From Actinoplanes sichuanensis (GTDB lineage Bacteria > Actinomycetota > Actinomycetes > Mycobacteriales > Micromonosporaceae): 64,000 nucleotides of DNA. The stretch covers positions 3,100,001-3,164,000 of the forward strand of contig NZ_AP028461.1 in assembly GCF_033097365.1 (NCBI RefSeq). The letters are read 5' to 3'. Shown one piece after another: positions 23,455-32,496 of this stretch (its first letter is position 1; every line of letters begins with the position of its first letter). The notes beneath the pieces are model-generated. The model searched no databases. It saw nothing but the letters and a program-made list of their open reading frames with translations, and was not told where the DNA came from. The position numbers and the translations under genes were made by a program.

Positions 23455-25932
23455 GTGTTCCGCTACGTCGTGAATCTGAACGAGACCGACCGGGAACTGG
23501 TCGGCGGTAAAGGCGCACATCTGGGGCAGCTCTCCGCCATCGACGGCCTCCGGGTGCCGCCGGGATTCGTGGTGACGACCGCGGCATTCGACCGGGTCGC
23601 GCCGGCATTCGAGAAGGACCCGGAAACCGCTCGGGAAATCATCGAGACGATGCCCATTCCGGAGGATCTGGCGGCGGCGATCACCGCTGCACTGGAGGAC
23701 GCCCGGTATGCGGTGCGGTCGAGCGCGACCGCGGAGGATTCGGCGGCGACCTCGTTCGCCGGCCAGCACGACACCTACCTCAACGTGCCCCGCGACGAGG
23801 TCCTCGGCCACGTGCGGCGCTGTTGGGCCTCGCTCTTCTCCGACCGGGCGGTCGCCTACCGGCTGCATAACGGCATCGACCACCGGTCCGTGCGGATGGC
23901 CGTCGTCGTGCAGCGAATGGTCTTCCCGAAGGCGTCGGGAATCATGTTCACCGCCGATCCGGTCACCGGAAACCGTCGGGTCACCTCGATCGACGCGGGT
24001 TTCGGTCTCGGCGAGGCACTGGTCTCCGGCCTGGTCAACGCGGACGTCTACAAGGTCCGTGACGATGCGGTCGTCGAACGGACGATCGCCGCGAAGCGGC
24101 TCCAGATCAAACCCTCGGAGGCCGGCGGGACCGAACGGCAGACGATCAGCGAAGGACAGCAGGACGTCCCGGTTCTCCAAGACCCGGAGATTGTACGGCT
24201 GTCCCGGCTCGGGCGTCAGATAGAGGCACATTTCGGCCGTCCGCAGGATATCGAATGGTGCCTGGACGACGACGGTTTCGCGATCGTCCAGAGCCGTCCG
24301 ATCACCACGCTCTTCCCCGTTCCGGAAAGCACCGACGACACCCCACGCGCGTACGTTTCGGTGGGCCACCAGCAGATGATGACCGAGGCGATGAAACCGC
24401 TGGGCCTGTCGGTGTGGAAACTGACGTCCCCGGGTCAGATGCGCGACGCCGGCGGCCGCCTGTTCGTCGATGTCACCGGCCGGGTCACCCCAAGCCTGCT
24501 GGCGATGATGTCCCAGTCCGACCCGCTGATGGGCGACGCCCTGCACAGCGTGGTGGACAGCGGTTTCATCGCGCTCGCCGAGGACACCGGTCACCCGCCG
24601 GTCCCCGGCCCGCCCACCTCGCAGCCGATCGACACCGACCCGGCGATCGTGGCCGGGCTGATCGACGACCGCAAACGCATGATCGAGGAGGTCCGCCGGG
24701 ACATCGCCACGAAGACCGGCCCGGAGTTGCTGGACTTCGTGCTGGCCGACGTCCAGGAGATCCGGCAGATGCTGTTCGACCCGCGCAACATGCCGGCGAT
24801 CATGGCGGGCATGCAGGCCACCTGGTGGCTCAACGAGCACCTGGAACAGTGGCTGGGCGAGAAGAACGTCGCCGACGTACTGACCCGCTCGGCACCGGAC
24901 AACGTCACCTCCGAGATGGGGATGGCGCTGCTGGACGTGGCGGACGTGCTCCGGCCGTACCCCCGAGTCGTTGATCTGCTCTCCGAAGACGGCGGCTTGG
25001 ACCGCCTGCCGGAGGTGATCGGAGGCCGGGAGGCTCGGGCGGCGATCGACGGGTTCCTCGAGGTGTACGGGATGCGGTGCGTCGGCGAGATCGACATCAC
25101 CCGCCCGCGGTGGGGCGAGCAGCCGTCGGCGATCGTGCCGATGCTGCTCAGCAACATTCGCAACGCCGAGCCGGGTGCCGCCGCCCGCCGTTTCGAGCAG
25201 GGCCGCCGCGAGGCCGAGCAGAAGGAGGCGGAGGTGCTGGCCCGGCTGCGGGAGCTGCCGGACGGCGAGGCGAAGGCGACCGAGACGAAACAGCAGATCG
25301 ATCGGCTGCGGACCTTCATCGGCTACCGCGAATACCCGAAGTACTACCTGGTCAGCCGCTACCTCATCTACAAGCGGGCGTTGCTGGCCGAGGCGGGCCG
25401 GCTGGCCGCCGCCGGGGTGATCGGCGACCCGGAGGACGTCTTCTTCCTCACCCTGGAGGAGTTCCGGGACGTGGTGCACACTCGGCGGGCCGACGAGCGG
25501 CTGATCCGGGAGCGGCGGGAGGCGTTCGCGTTCCATGAGACGCTGACCGCGCCGCGGGTGCTGACCTCCGACGGTGAGGCGGTGCACGGGGCGTACCGCC
25601 GCGGTGATCTCCCGGACGGCGCGCTGGCCGGTCTGCCGGTCTCGGCCGGTACCGTGCAGGGCCGGGCCCGGGTCGTCCTGGACGTCGCCGACGCCGACCT
25701 GGAACCGGGCGACATCCTGGTCACCGCCTACACCGATCCGAGTTGGACGCCCGCGTTCGTGACGATCGCCGGCCTGGTCACCGAGGTCGGCGGCCAGATG
25801 ACCCACGGCGCGGTGATCGCCCGCGAGTACGGCCTGCCCGCCGTGGTCGGCGTCGAGAACGCCACCACGCTGATCGAAGACGGACAGCAGATCCGGGTGC
25901 ACGGGACGAACGGCTTCGTCGAGTTGATTTGA
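23455..25932 (+). CDS. rph: Rifampin phosphotransferase (rifamycin inactivation)
   Basis: 825 residues. An N-terminal ATP-grasp part (about 1-300: LVGGKGAHLGQLS near 16-28, RSSATAEDSAATSFAGQHDT near 85-104, VQSRPITTLFP near 280) is followed by a helical rifamycin-binding part. The C-terminal swivelling His domain has TEVGGQMTHGAVIAREYGLP with catalytic His784. PEP synthase has Cys before the catalytic His and a different context; this MTHGAVIAREYG form is the Rph signature. Rph uses ATP to phosphorylate the C21 hydroxyl of rifamycins, giving AMP and phosphate. GTG 23455 gives the usual N-terminus (VFRYVVNLNETD). The RAE upstream agrees. Confidence 0.92.
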   Translation: MFRYVVNLNETDRELVGGKGAHLGQLSAIDGLRVPPGFVVTTAAFDRVAPAFEKDPETAREIIETMPIPEDLAAAITAALEDARYAVRSSATAEDSAATSFAGQHDTYLNVPRDEVLGHVRRCWASLFSDRAVAYRLHNGIDHRSVRMAVVVQRMVFPKASGIMFTADPVTGNRRVTSIDAGFGLGEALVSGLVNADVYKVRDDAVVERTIAAKRLQIKPSEAGGTERQTISEGQQDVPVLQDPEIVRLSRLGRQIEAHFGRPQDIEWCLDDDGFAIVQSRPITTLFPVPESTDDTPRAYVSVGHQQMMTEAMKPLGLSVWKLTSPGQMRDAGGRLFVDVTGRVTPSLLAMMSQSDPLMGDALHSVVDSGFIALAEDTGHPPVPGPPTSQPIDTDPAIVAGLIDDRKRMIEEVRRDIATKTGPELLDFVLADVQEIRQMLFDPRNMPAIMAGMQATWWLNEHLEQWLGEKNVADVLTRSAPDNVTSEMGMALLDVADVLRPYPRVVDLLSEDGGLDRLPEVIGGREARAAIDGFLEVYGMRCVGEIDITRPRWGEQPSAIVPMLLSNIRNAEPGAAARRFEQGRREAEQKEAEVLARLRELPDGEAKATETKQQIDRLRTFIGYREYPKYYLVSRYLIYKRALLAEAGRLAAAGVIGDPEDVFFLTLEEFRDVVHTRRADERLIRERREAFAFHETLTAPRVLTSDGEAVHGAYRRGDLPDGALAGLPVSAGTVQGRARVVLDVADADLEPGDILVTAYTDPSWTPAFVTIAGLVTEVGGQMTHGAVIAREYGLPAVVGVENATTLIEDGQQIRVHGTNGFVELI

Positions 25933-25954
25933 CCGGCAATGGCATGCTGTCCGG

Positions 25955-26947
25955 ATGTCTGAGCCCGAACCACGCCGCCGCCGTCGTCGACTGTGGATCG
26001 CCCCGGCCGTGATCGTGCTGGTGGCCGCGGGTCTGTGGACGGGCAACTCCTCGGTGCTGTGGGGCACCGGGGAGGGCCGTCCGGAGCTGCTCGCGCACCG
26101 GGGGATCGCCCAGACGTTCCCGCTCGACGGGGTGCAGAACGACACCTGCACCGCGACCCGGATCCATCCGCCCGAACACGGCTACGTCGAGAACACCCTC
26201 GCGTCGATGCGGGCCGCGTTCGATGCGGGCGCCGACATGCTGGAGTTCGACGTGCAGCTCACCGCGGACGGGCAGCTGGCGGTGTTCCACGACCCGACGC
26301 TCGAATGCCGTACCGACGGCACCGGCCGGGTCGCCGACCACACCCTCGCCGAGCTGCGCGAACTCGACCTCGGCTACGGCTACACCGCCGACAACGGCGC
26401 CACCTGGCCACTGCGCGGCAAAGCGGTGGGCCTGCTCCCGACCGCGCCCGAGGTGGTGGCCGCGTTCCCCGACCGGGAACTGCTCGTCGACCTGAAGGAC
26501 GACGACCCGGCCGACGGCACGGCACTCGCCGCGTACCTGGCCACCCTGCCCGCCGAGCGGCTGAAGACGATCAGCGTGTACGGCGGCGACCACTCGGTCC
26601 AAGCCGTCCGGGACCGGCTGCCGCAGATCCGGACCACGTCGAAGGCGATCATGAAGGACTGCCTGATCGACTACCTGGCGACCGGCTGGACCGGCCACGT
26701 GCCGGACGACTGCCACCACACCGAGCTGCACCTGCCGCAGCGCTACGGCCGATATCTGTGGGGCTGGCCCCACCTGTTCGCCGACCGGATGCGCGACGCC
26801 GACACCCGGGTGATCCTGGTCGGCGGCGAGGGCGACTGGTCGGAGGGCTTCGACCAGCCGGAGGACCTGGACGCCGTACCCCCCGGCTGGTCCGGCTGGC
26901 TGTGGACCAACCGGGTCGACGTGATCGCCCCGCTCACCGATCGTTAA
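25955..26947 (+). CDS. Membrane-anchored glycerophosphodiester phosphodiesterase
   Basis: 330 residues. An Arg-rich N-terminus and one span (about 14-30) are followed by a GDPD TIM-barrel: HRG at 48-50, metal-ligand pair MLEFDV (Glu97, Asp99), and FHDPTLEC with general acid His112. ENTLASM is preserved near 80. The orientation places the catalytic domain outside the cell, for release of glycerol phosphate from lipid headgroups or teichoic-type polymers. It is 22 bp behind rph, possibly a read-through neighbour, and converges on the fucose operon with a 4-bp overlap. Confidence 0.87.
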   Translation: MSEPEPRRRRRRLWIAPAVIVLVAAGLWTGNSSVLWGTGEGRPELLAHRGIAQTFPLDGVQNDTCTATRIHPPEHGYVENTLASMRAAFDAGADMLEFDVQLTADGQLAVFHDPTLECRTDGTGRVADHTLAELRELDLGYGYTADNGATWPLRGKAVGLLPTAPEVVAAFPDRELLVDLKDDDPADGTALAAYLATLPAERLKTISVYGGDHSVQAVRDRLPQIRTTSKAIMKDCLIDYLATGWTGHVPDDCHHTELHLPQRYGRYLWGWPHLFADRMRDADTRVILVGGEGDWSEGFDQPEDLDAVPPGWSGWLWTNRVDVIAPLTDR

Positions 26948-27693
26948 CGGGCGGGCAGCCGCAGCCCCGACATGCCGCCGTCGACCGCGAGTGACATCCC
27001 GGTGGTGGCCCCGGACTCGGGCGACGCCAGGTAGGCGATCGCACCCGCCACCTCCTCGGCCGACACCAGCCGCCCGGTCGGCTGCCGGGCCGCCAGTCGC
27101 GCCCGTTCGCCCTCGGGGTCGGCGGTGCGGGCCAGTAGCCGCGCCACCCACGGCGTGTCGACGGTGCCCGGAGCGACACAGTTCACCCGGATGCCCTCGC
27201 CGACCAGGTCGGCGGCCATCGCCAGGGTCAGCCCGTGCACCGCGCCCTTCGACGCCGAGTAGAGCGCCCGCTGCACCAGACCGGCGGTCGCCGCGATCGA
27301 CGACAGGTTCACGATGGCACCGTGCCCGCTCCGGCGCAGGTAGGGCAGCGCGGCCGCCGAGGCCCGGGCGATCCCGGTCACGTTGATGTCGAGGACCCGC
27401 GCCCACTCGGCGTCGTCGTTGCCCTCGACCGACCCGACCGAGCTGATCCCGGCACTGTTGACCAGGATGTCGATACCGCCGAAGGTCCCGGCCACGGCCG
27501 CCATCGCGGCCTCCAGCGAACCGCGGTCACCGACGTCGGCGACCACCGGCAGCAGCCCGTCGGCCGCCTCGCCGGGCTGCAGGTCGAGCACACCGACCCG
27601 GGCGCCCCGGGCCCGGAACCCGGCGGTGACCGCGGCCCCGATGCCGGAACCCCCGCCGGTGACGACCGCTACCAGAGAACTGAAAGACGTCAT
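26944..27693 (-). CDS. SDR dehydrogenase, likely 2-keto-3-deoxy-L-fuconate dehydrogenase
   Basis: 249 residues from ATG 27693, with GGAAGG 6 nt upstream. Classical SDR features: TGGGSGIG NAD-binding loop (about 13-20), NSAG (about 80-83), catalytic Ser-Tyr-Lys with YSASK (about 145-149). Last gene of the fucose cluster. In the non-phosphorylative L-fucose pathway an SDR oxidises 2-keto-3-deoxy-L-fuconate to the 2,4-diketo acid, the substrate of the FAH-type hydrolase encoded two genes upstream. The role rests on that context; the fold is certain. Confidence 0.85.
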   Translation of the reverse strand: MTSFSSLVAVVTGGGSGIGAAVTAGFRARGARVGVLDLQPGEAADGLLPVVADVGDRGSLEAAMAAVAGTFGGIDILVNSAGISSVGSVEGNDDAEWARVLDINVTGIARASAAALPYLRRSGHGAIVNLSSIAATAGLVQRALYSASKGAVHGLTLAMAADLVGEGIRVNCVAPGTVDTPWVARLLARTADPEGERARLAARQPTGRLVSAEEVAGAIAYLASPESGATTGMSLAVDGGMSGLRLPAR

Positions 27694-27695
27694 CT

Positions 27696-28991
27696 TCAAC
27701 CTTCCGTGGTGGACGACCAGACCGGTCCGTCCGGAAACGAGAACCGGTGCAGGGTCTCCGGCCGCATCCGCGCCGAGAAGCCCGGCGCCGACGGCAGTCG
27801 GTAGGCGCCGTCGCGGACGACGACCGGGTCGACGAAGTGCTCGTGCAGGTGGTCGACGTATTCGATGACCCGGTCCTGCAGACTGCCGGACACCGCCACG
27901 AAGTCGAACATCGACAGATGCTGGACCAGCTCACACAGTCCGACCCCACCGGCGTGCGGGCAGACCGGCCGACCGAACTTCGCGGCCAGCAGCAGGATCG
28001 CCAGGTTCTCGTTGACCCCCGCCACCCGGCACGCGTCGATCTGCACGATGTCGACCGCGTCGGCCTGCAGCAGCTGCTTGAAGATCACCCGGTTCTGGAC
28101 GTGCTCGCCGGTCGCCACCCGGATCCCGGCCGGACGCAGCGCGGTACGGACGGCGGCGTGCCCGAGGATGTCGTCCGGGCTGGTCGGCTCCTCGATCCAC
28201 CACGGGTCGTAGGGCGCCAGCGCGGTCATCCACCGCACCGCGACCGGCACGTCCCACCGTTGGTTGGCGTCGACCGCGATCCGGATGTCGTCGCCGACCG
28301 TGCGCCTGGCCAGCGCCATCCGCCGTACGTCGTCGTCCAGGTCGTGACCCACCTTGAGCTTGATCTGCCGGTACCCGGCGGCCACCGCCTCCCGGGCCAG
28401 CCGGACGAGTTTCTCGTCGGCGTAGCCGAGCCACCCCGGTGACGTGGTGTACGCCGGATACCCCCGTTCGGTCAGCAGCGCGATCCGCTCCTCGCGGCCG
28501 GGCCGGGCCGCGTGCAGCAGGTCGAGTGCCTCGGCCGGTTCCAACGCGTCGGTGAGGTACCGCCAGTCGACCAGGTCGACGATCTGCTCCGGGGCGAGGT
28601 CGGCCAGGTAGCGCCAGACCGGTTTGCCGGCGGTCGTGGCGGCCAGATCCCAGGCGGCGTTGATCAGCGCGGCCGCGGCCAGGTGCACCACCCCTTTCTC
28701 CGGGCCGAGCCAGCGGATCTGCGAGTCGTGGGTGAGACGCCGCGCGAACTCGCCGAGGTCGTCCACCGGCCGGCCCACGACCAGGGGCGCAAGCGCTTCG
28801 ATGGCGGCCCGGCAGACCTCGTTGCCACGGCCGATGGTGAACGTGAAACCGTGCCCCTCGAGGCCGGAGTCGGTGTGCAGCACGACGTACGCGGCCGAGT
28901 AGTCCGGGTCCGGGTTCATCGCGTCCGAGCCGTCGAGTTCCAGCGAGGTCGGGAAGCGTACGTCGAACGTGTCCAAGGAAATGATCTTCAC
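27696..28991 (-). CDS. L-fuconate dehydratase (enolase superfamily)
   Basis: 431 residues with an enolase N-terminal capping domain and a mandelate-racemase-type barrel. Lys211/Lys213 (KLKVG), metal ligands Asp241 (VDANQRW), Glu267 (IEEPTSPDD) and Glu296 (TGEHVQN), and His346 (CPHAGG) are all present. [14 protein letters not shown] and [11 protein letters not shown] are typical of L-fuconate dehydratase, which removes water from L-fuconate to give 2-keto-3-deoxy-L-fuconate. Starts by ATGA overlap with the upstream FAH gene. The SDR start lies at its stop. Confidence 0.9.
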   Translation of the reverse strand: MKIISLDTFDVRFPTSLELDGSDAMNPDPDYSAAYVVLHTDSGLEGHGFTFTIGRGNEVCRAAIEALAPLVVGRPVDDLGEFARRLTHDSQIRWLGPEKGVVHLAAAALINAAWDLAATTAGKPVWRYLADLAPEQIVDLVDWRYLTDALEPAEALDLLHAARPGREERIALLTERGYPAYTTSPGWLGYADEKLVRLAREAVAAGYRQIKLKVGHDLDDDVRRMALARRTVGDDIRIAVDANQRWDVPVAVRWMTALAPYDPWWIEEPTSPDDILGHAAVRTALRPAGIRVATGEHVQNRVIFKQLLQADAVDIVQIDACRVAGVNENLAILLLAAKFGRPVCPHAGGVGLCELVQHLSMFDFVAVSGSLQDRVIEYVDHLHEHFVDPVVVRDGAYRLPSAPGFSARMRPETLHRFSFPDGPVWSSTTEG

Positions 28992-29821
28992 GTCGCGTCC
29001 CGGACCGTGTTGCGCTGGCCGCCCAGCCCGTCGATCTCCACCTCGACCACGTCACCGGCGACCAGGTAGGGGAACCGCCCGGACAGTGCCACCCCCTCCG
29101 GCGTGCCGGTGTTGATCAGGTCGCCCGGCTCCAGGACGGTGTACTGCGACAGGTGCCAGACCAGGTAGGCGACGTCGAAGATCATGTCGGCGGTCGTCGA
29201 GTCCTGCCGCGGTTCGCCGTTGACCCGGCTACGCAGCCGCAGTCGGCCCGGGTCACCGACCTCGTCCGGGGTGACCAGCCACGGCCCGAGCGGGTTGAAC
29301 GTCTCACACGACTTGCCCTTGGACCACTGCCCACCGGAGTGGTCGAGCTGGAACTCCCGCTCGGACAGGTCGTTGGACACCACGTACCCGGCGATGTGCG
29401 CGGCCGCGTCGGCCGGCGACTCCAGATAGCGGGCGGTCCGCCCGATCACCACACCGAGCTCGACCTCCCAGTCCACCCGGACCGCCCGGCGCGGGATCAG
29501 CACGTCGTCGTGCGGGCCGACGATCGTGCCGGGCGCCTTGTAGAACATGATCGGCTGCGCCGGTGGCGCGGCACCGGACTCGGCCGCATGCGCCGCGTAG
29601 TTCTGCCCGATGCACAGCACCACACCGGGTCGGGCGATCGGCGGGCCGAGACGCTCACCGGCGATGTCGGTCTCGGGGAGGCCGGCCGTGGACCGGACGC
29701 CACCGGCGGCCAGGAACGCGCCGGTGATGTCGGCGGTCACCGGGGTCAGGTCGAAGTACCGGCCGCCCGACTCGGCGACCGGCCGTTCGCTGCCGGCGGG
29801 TCCGACTCGCAGGTATCTCAC
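28988..29821 (-). CDS. FAH-family hydrolase, likely 2,4-diketo-3-deoxy-L-fuconate hydrolase
   Basis: 277 residues from GTG 29821 (GTGA overlap with the amidohydrolase stop). The FAH fold is clear: [12 protein letters not shown] near 73, [12 protein letters not shown] with metal-binding Glu residues near 116-127, NDLSEREFQ near 150, [10 protein letters not shown], and a [11 protein letters not shown]-terminal loop. This subgroup includes hydrolases that cut 2,4-diketo-3-deoxy-L-fuconate to pyruvate and L-lactate, the final step expected here. Ureidoglycolate lyase-type annotation would be the main alternative; the operon argues for fucose. Confidence 0.85.
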   Translation of the reverse strand: MRYLRVGPAGSERPVAESGGRYFDLTPVTADITGAFLAAGGVRSTAGLPETDIAGERLGPPIARPGVVLCIGQNYAAHAAESGAAPPAQPIMFYKAPGTIVGPHDDVLIPRRAVRVDWEVELGVVIGRTARYLESPADAAAHIAGYVVSNDLSEREFQLDHSGGQWSKGKSCETFNPLGPWLVTPDEVGDPGRLRLRSRVNGEPRQDSTTADMIFDVAYLVWHLSQYTVLEPGDLINTGTPEGVALSGRFPYLVAGDVVEVEIDGLGGQRNTVRDAT

Positions 29822-30645
29822 ATGAGCTCCAAGTGGTAGGTGCTTTTGGCGGTGCCGCCGAAGACGTCCGCCGGGAGGCCGCCGAGCAGGTCGCTCATCG
29901 CCTCCTTGACCTCGGTGTAGCCGGCCGCCACCTCGAGGACCGGCCAGTCCGAGCCGAACATCAGGCGGTCGGTGCCGAACAGGTCGACGGCGGTGTCGAC
30001 GTACGGCTTCAGGTCGGCCGGGGTCCAGGTCGCCCAGTCGGCCTCGGCGACCAGGCCGGACAGTTTGGCGATCACGTTCGGCCGGGCCGCGACCGGGACG
30101 AGCAGCGAACGCCAGCCGTGCAGCCCACCGGCGGCGATCGGGGGTTTGCCGAGGTGGTCGAGGACGAACGTGGACTCCGGCAGCGCGGCGGCGGCCCGGG
30201 CCACCGACGGCAGCTGCGCGGTACGGACCACGAGTTCGTTGACCAGCCCGGCGTCGGCCACGGCGGCCAGCCCGGCCCGGACCCGCGGCCGGTCGAGGAA
30301 GTCGTCGGCCTCGGCCTGGACCTGGTCGCGGATCCCGACGAGCAGGTGCCCGCCCGGACCGGCCCGGTAGGCGTCGATCGTCACGGCCAGCAGGGGATCG
30401 AGCAGGCTCGCCCAGCCGACCACTCCGGCGATCTCCGGTGTGTCGTTCGCGGTCGACAGGAACTCGCGGGTCTCGGCCGCCGCACAGCGTCCCGCCTCGA
30501 CCAGGACCGTCCGGTCCACTCCGGCCGCGCCGATCACCGCCCGCAGGTCGTCGACCGTGTAGTCGCGGCGGATCCGGGCCAGCGACGGATCCCGCAACCA
30601 CGCGTAGTCGGCGGTCCACAGATGTTGGTGCGCGTCGATGATCAC
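29818..30645 (-). CDS. Amidohydrolase-family lactonase, likely L-fuconolactonase
   Basis: 275 residues from GTG 30645 (GTGA overlap with the AKR gene). The N-terminal IIDAHQHLW metal-binding motif, FVLDHLGKPP near 168-177 and MFGSDWPVLE near 228-237 define amidohydrolase_2 lactonases such as L-rhamnono- and L-fucono-lactonase. It should open L-fucono-1,5-lactone to L-fuconate, between the dehydrogenase before it and the dehydratase after it. Cytosolic. Confidence 0.87.
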   Translation of the reverse strand: MIIDAHQHLWTADYAWLRDPSLARIRRDYTVDDLRAVIGAAGVDRTVLVEAGRCAAAETREFLSTANDTPEIAGVVGWASLLDPLLAVTIDAYRAGPGGHLLVGIRDQVQAEADDFLDRPRVRAGLAAVADAGLVNELVVRTAQLPSVARAAAALPESTFVLDHLGKPPIAAGGLHGWRSLLVPVAARPNVIAKLSGLVAEADWATWTPADLKPYVDTAVDLFGTDRLMFGSDWPVLEVAAGYTEVKEAMSDLLGGLPADVFGGTAKSTYHLELM

Positions 30646-31601
30646 CTGATCAGTCCCTCCGAACGCAGATCGGCCCACAGTTCGTCCGGGACCACCACCG
30701 ACGACATCCCGACCGCGTCCTCGACCTCGGCCGGGCTGCGCGCACCGACCAGCACACACGTCACCGCCGGGTGGGTGAACGGGAACTGGATCGCGGCCGC
30801 GCGCAGCGGAACACCGTGCCGCCGGCACACCGCGCGGATCGCCAGCGCCCGGTCGACCAGGCCCGGATCGGCGGGCGCGTAGTCGAAGGTGGCGCCCGGT
30901 CCCGGTGTGGCCAGCAGCCCCGAGTTGAACACGCCCGCGGCGATCACCGACACCCCGCGGTCGGCGCACAGCGGCAGCAGCTCGTCGGCGCCGGACTGGT
31001 CCAGCAGGGTGAACCGGCCCGCGAGCAGCACCGCGTCCAGGTGACCGGTGCGGACCAGGTCGGCGAGCATCCGGGCCTGGTTCATCCCGGCCGACACCGC
31101 CGAGATCAGGCCCTGCTCCCGCAGTCGCACCAGAGCCGGCAGCGCCTCGCCGACGGTCTGGTCGTAGTGCTCGTCCGGATCGTGCAGGTGCAGGATGTCG
31201 GCCCGGTCGAGACCGAGACGATCCAGGCTTTCGGCGTACGACCCGCGCACCCCCGCCGCACTGAAGTCGAAGACCGGCGTGACCCCGGTCGGTTCGGCCC
31301 AGATGTCCTGGGTGTCCGAGCCGCCCGGCCGCAGCACCCGGCCCACCTTCGTGGACAGCGCGAACGACTCCCGCGGTTTACCGGCCAGCACCGGCCCGGC
31401 CCGCCGTTCGGACAGGCCGTTGCCGTACAGCGGGGCGGTGTCGAAGAACCGGATCCCCAGCCGCCAGGCGTGCTCCACGGTGGCCCGGGCGGTCTCGGTG
31501 CCGACCGCCGAGTACAGACCGCCGAGCGGGGCCATCCCCAGCCCGAGCCGGGTGACGTGCGCCGGTGTACGCCCGAGCCGGACCCGTTCCAGCGGGTTCA
31601 T
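30642..31601 (-). CDS. Aldo/keto reductase, likely L-fucose dehydrogenase
   Basis: 319 residues. AKR features: RLGLGMAPLGG near the N-terminus, FFDTAPLYGNGLSE (Asp and Tyr of the catalytic tetrad, about 52-65), STKVGRVL with the catalytic Lys (about 83-90), and LHLHDPDEHY with the His (about 138). The C-terminus has the NAD(P)-binding VLVGARSPAEV. It belongs to the D-threo-aldose/L-fucose 1-dehydrogenase group. First gene of the five-gene operon, divergent from the GntR gene with the palindrome between them. Confidence 0.88.
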   Translation of the reverse strand: MNPLERVRLGRTPAHVTRLGLGMAPLGGLYSAVGTETARATVEHAWRLGIRFFDTAPLYGNGLSERRAGPVLAGKPRESFALSTKVGRVLRPGGSDTQDIWAEPTGVTPVFDFSAAGVRGSYAESLDRLGLDRADILHLHDPDEHYDQTVGEALPALVRLREQGLISAVSAGMNQARMLADLVRTGHLDAVLLAGRFTLLDQSGADELLPLCADRGVSVIAAGVFNSGLLATPGPGATFDYAPADPGLVDRALAIRAVCRRHGVPLRAAAIQFPFTHPAVTCVLVGARSPAEVEDAVGMSSVVVPDELWADLRSEGLIR

Positions 31602-31619
31602 GGCCCTCTCCCTTTCGTA

Positions 31620-31633
31620 GATCCTATAGGATC
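31620..31633. promoter_or_regulatory. Perfect 14-bp palindrome, GntR operator candidate
   Basis: GATCCTATAGGATC, a perfect palindrome, lies 19 bp before the AKR start and 52 bp before the GntR start. The TCCTATAGGA core is the type of site bound by FCD-class GntR regulators, and the sequence also overlaps a possible TATAGG -10 element, so binding would block the operon. Confidence 0.75.
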
Positions 31634-31684
31634 CTTGGTGGAGGTCTACTCGCCCGCATCGACGTAAGTCAAGGGATCACCGTT

Positions 31685-32353
31685 ATGACCAGGCCCCTCG
31701 CGGTGGCCCGCCTGCACCGGCCCACCCTCGGCGACGACGTCTACGAGACCCTGCGCTCCGCGGTGCTCGAGCACATCCTCGAACCCGGCGACCGGGTGAA
31801 CATCGACGCGCTCGCCCGCGAGCTCGACGTCTCGCCCACCCCGGTCCGCGAGGCCCTGGCCCGCCTGGAGTCCGAGGGCCTGGTCCGCAAACGGCCCCGC
31901 GCCGGTTACACGGTCAGCCCGCTGCTCACCGTCGCCGAGTTCCACGACATGTTCGACATGCGCCTGCTGCTGGAGTGCGCCGCCGCCCGCTGGGCCGCCG
32001 AGCGCGCCACCGACGCCGAGCGCGAGAGCCTGGTGGCCGAGGCGGCCCGCACGATCGAGGGCGGCGAGGAGGGCGACTGGCACGCCGCGTTCACCGCCCT
32101 CGACGCCCGCCTGCACGACCTCGTCGCCCGGTACGCGGCGAATCCACTGCTGCGTGAGTCGATCAACCGGCTGCACTCCCACCTGCACCTGCACCGCCGC
32201 TACTTCCCGTACGGCCAGATCGCCATCACCAACGACGAGCACCGCGACCTGGCCGCCGCCATCCACGCCGCCGACCCGGACCGGGCCGAGGCGGCGATGC
32301 GTCTGCACCTCACCCGGGCCCGCGAGCGCCACCTGGTCGCCTTCGAGGACTAG
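31685..32353 (+). CDS. GntR family (FCD domain) regulator of fucose operon
   Basis: 222 residues from ATG 31685. The N-terminal winged HTH (about 12-76) has LARELDVSPTPVREALARLE and a GYTVSPL wing. The C-terminal FCD domain (about 85-215) has metal/ligand-binding Asp and His positions (FHDMFDMRLLLE, DARLHDLVARY, NDEHRDLAAAI, HLTRARERH). Proteins of this class repress sugar-acid operons and release DNA when a pathway intermediate binds; here the likely signal is fuconate or a derivative. Divergent from the operon, consistent with autoregulation. Confidence 0.88.
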   Translation: MTRPLAVARLHRPTLGDDVYETLRSAVLEHILEPGDRVNIDALARELDVSPTPVREALARLESEGLVRKRPRAGYTVSPLLTVAEFHDMFDMRLLLECAAARWAAERATDAERESLVAEAARTIEGGEEGDWHAAFTALDARLHDLVARYAANPLLRESINRLHSHLHLHRRYFPYGQIAITNDEHRDLAAAIHAADPDRAEAAMRLHLTRARERHLVAFED

Positions 32354-32453
32354 TCGCCCGCCCGGTCCGCGGCACAGTGTGTACCGATCGGCGGGGAGTA
32401 CGCCCGCACCTTCGGCGACAACGACGCGATCGTGGTGCCGGACGGCGGTGACG

Positions 32454-32487
32454 ACGAAGGGGCCGACCATCCGGCCGGCCCCTTCGT
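32454..32487 (-). terminator. Hairpin terminator after chitinase gene
   Basis: ACGAAGGGGCCG (32454-32465) pairs over 12 bp with CGGCCCCTTCGT (32476-32487). It lies 9 bp past the chitinase stop and between convergent genes, so it may also end the GntR transcript. Confidence 0.7.
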
Positions 32488-32496
32488 GCGATCGGA

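Noticed and set aside
32354..32453. Possible coding remnant (GGEYARTFGDNDAIVVPDGGDDEG) between GntR and chitinase
   Set aside because: Too short to assign to any family and with no start or ribosome site; reported only as spacer before the terminator.
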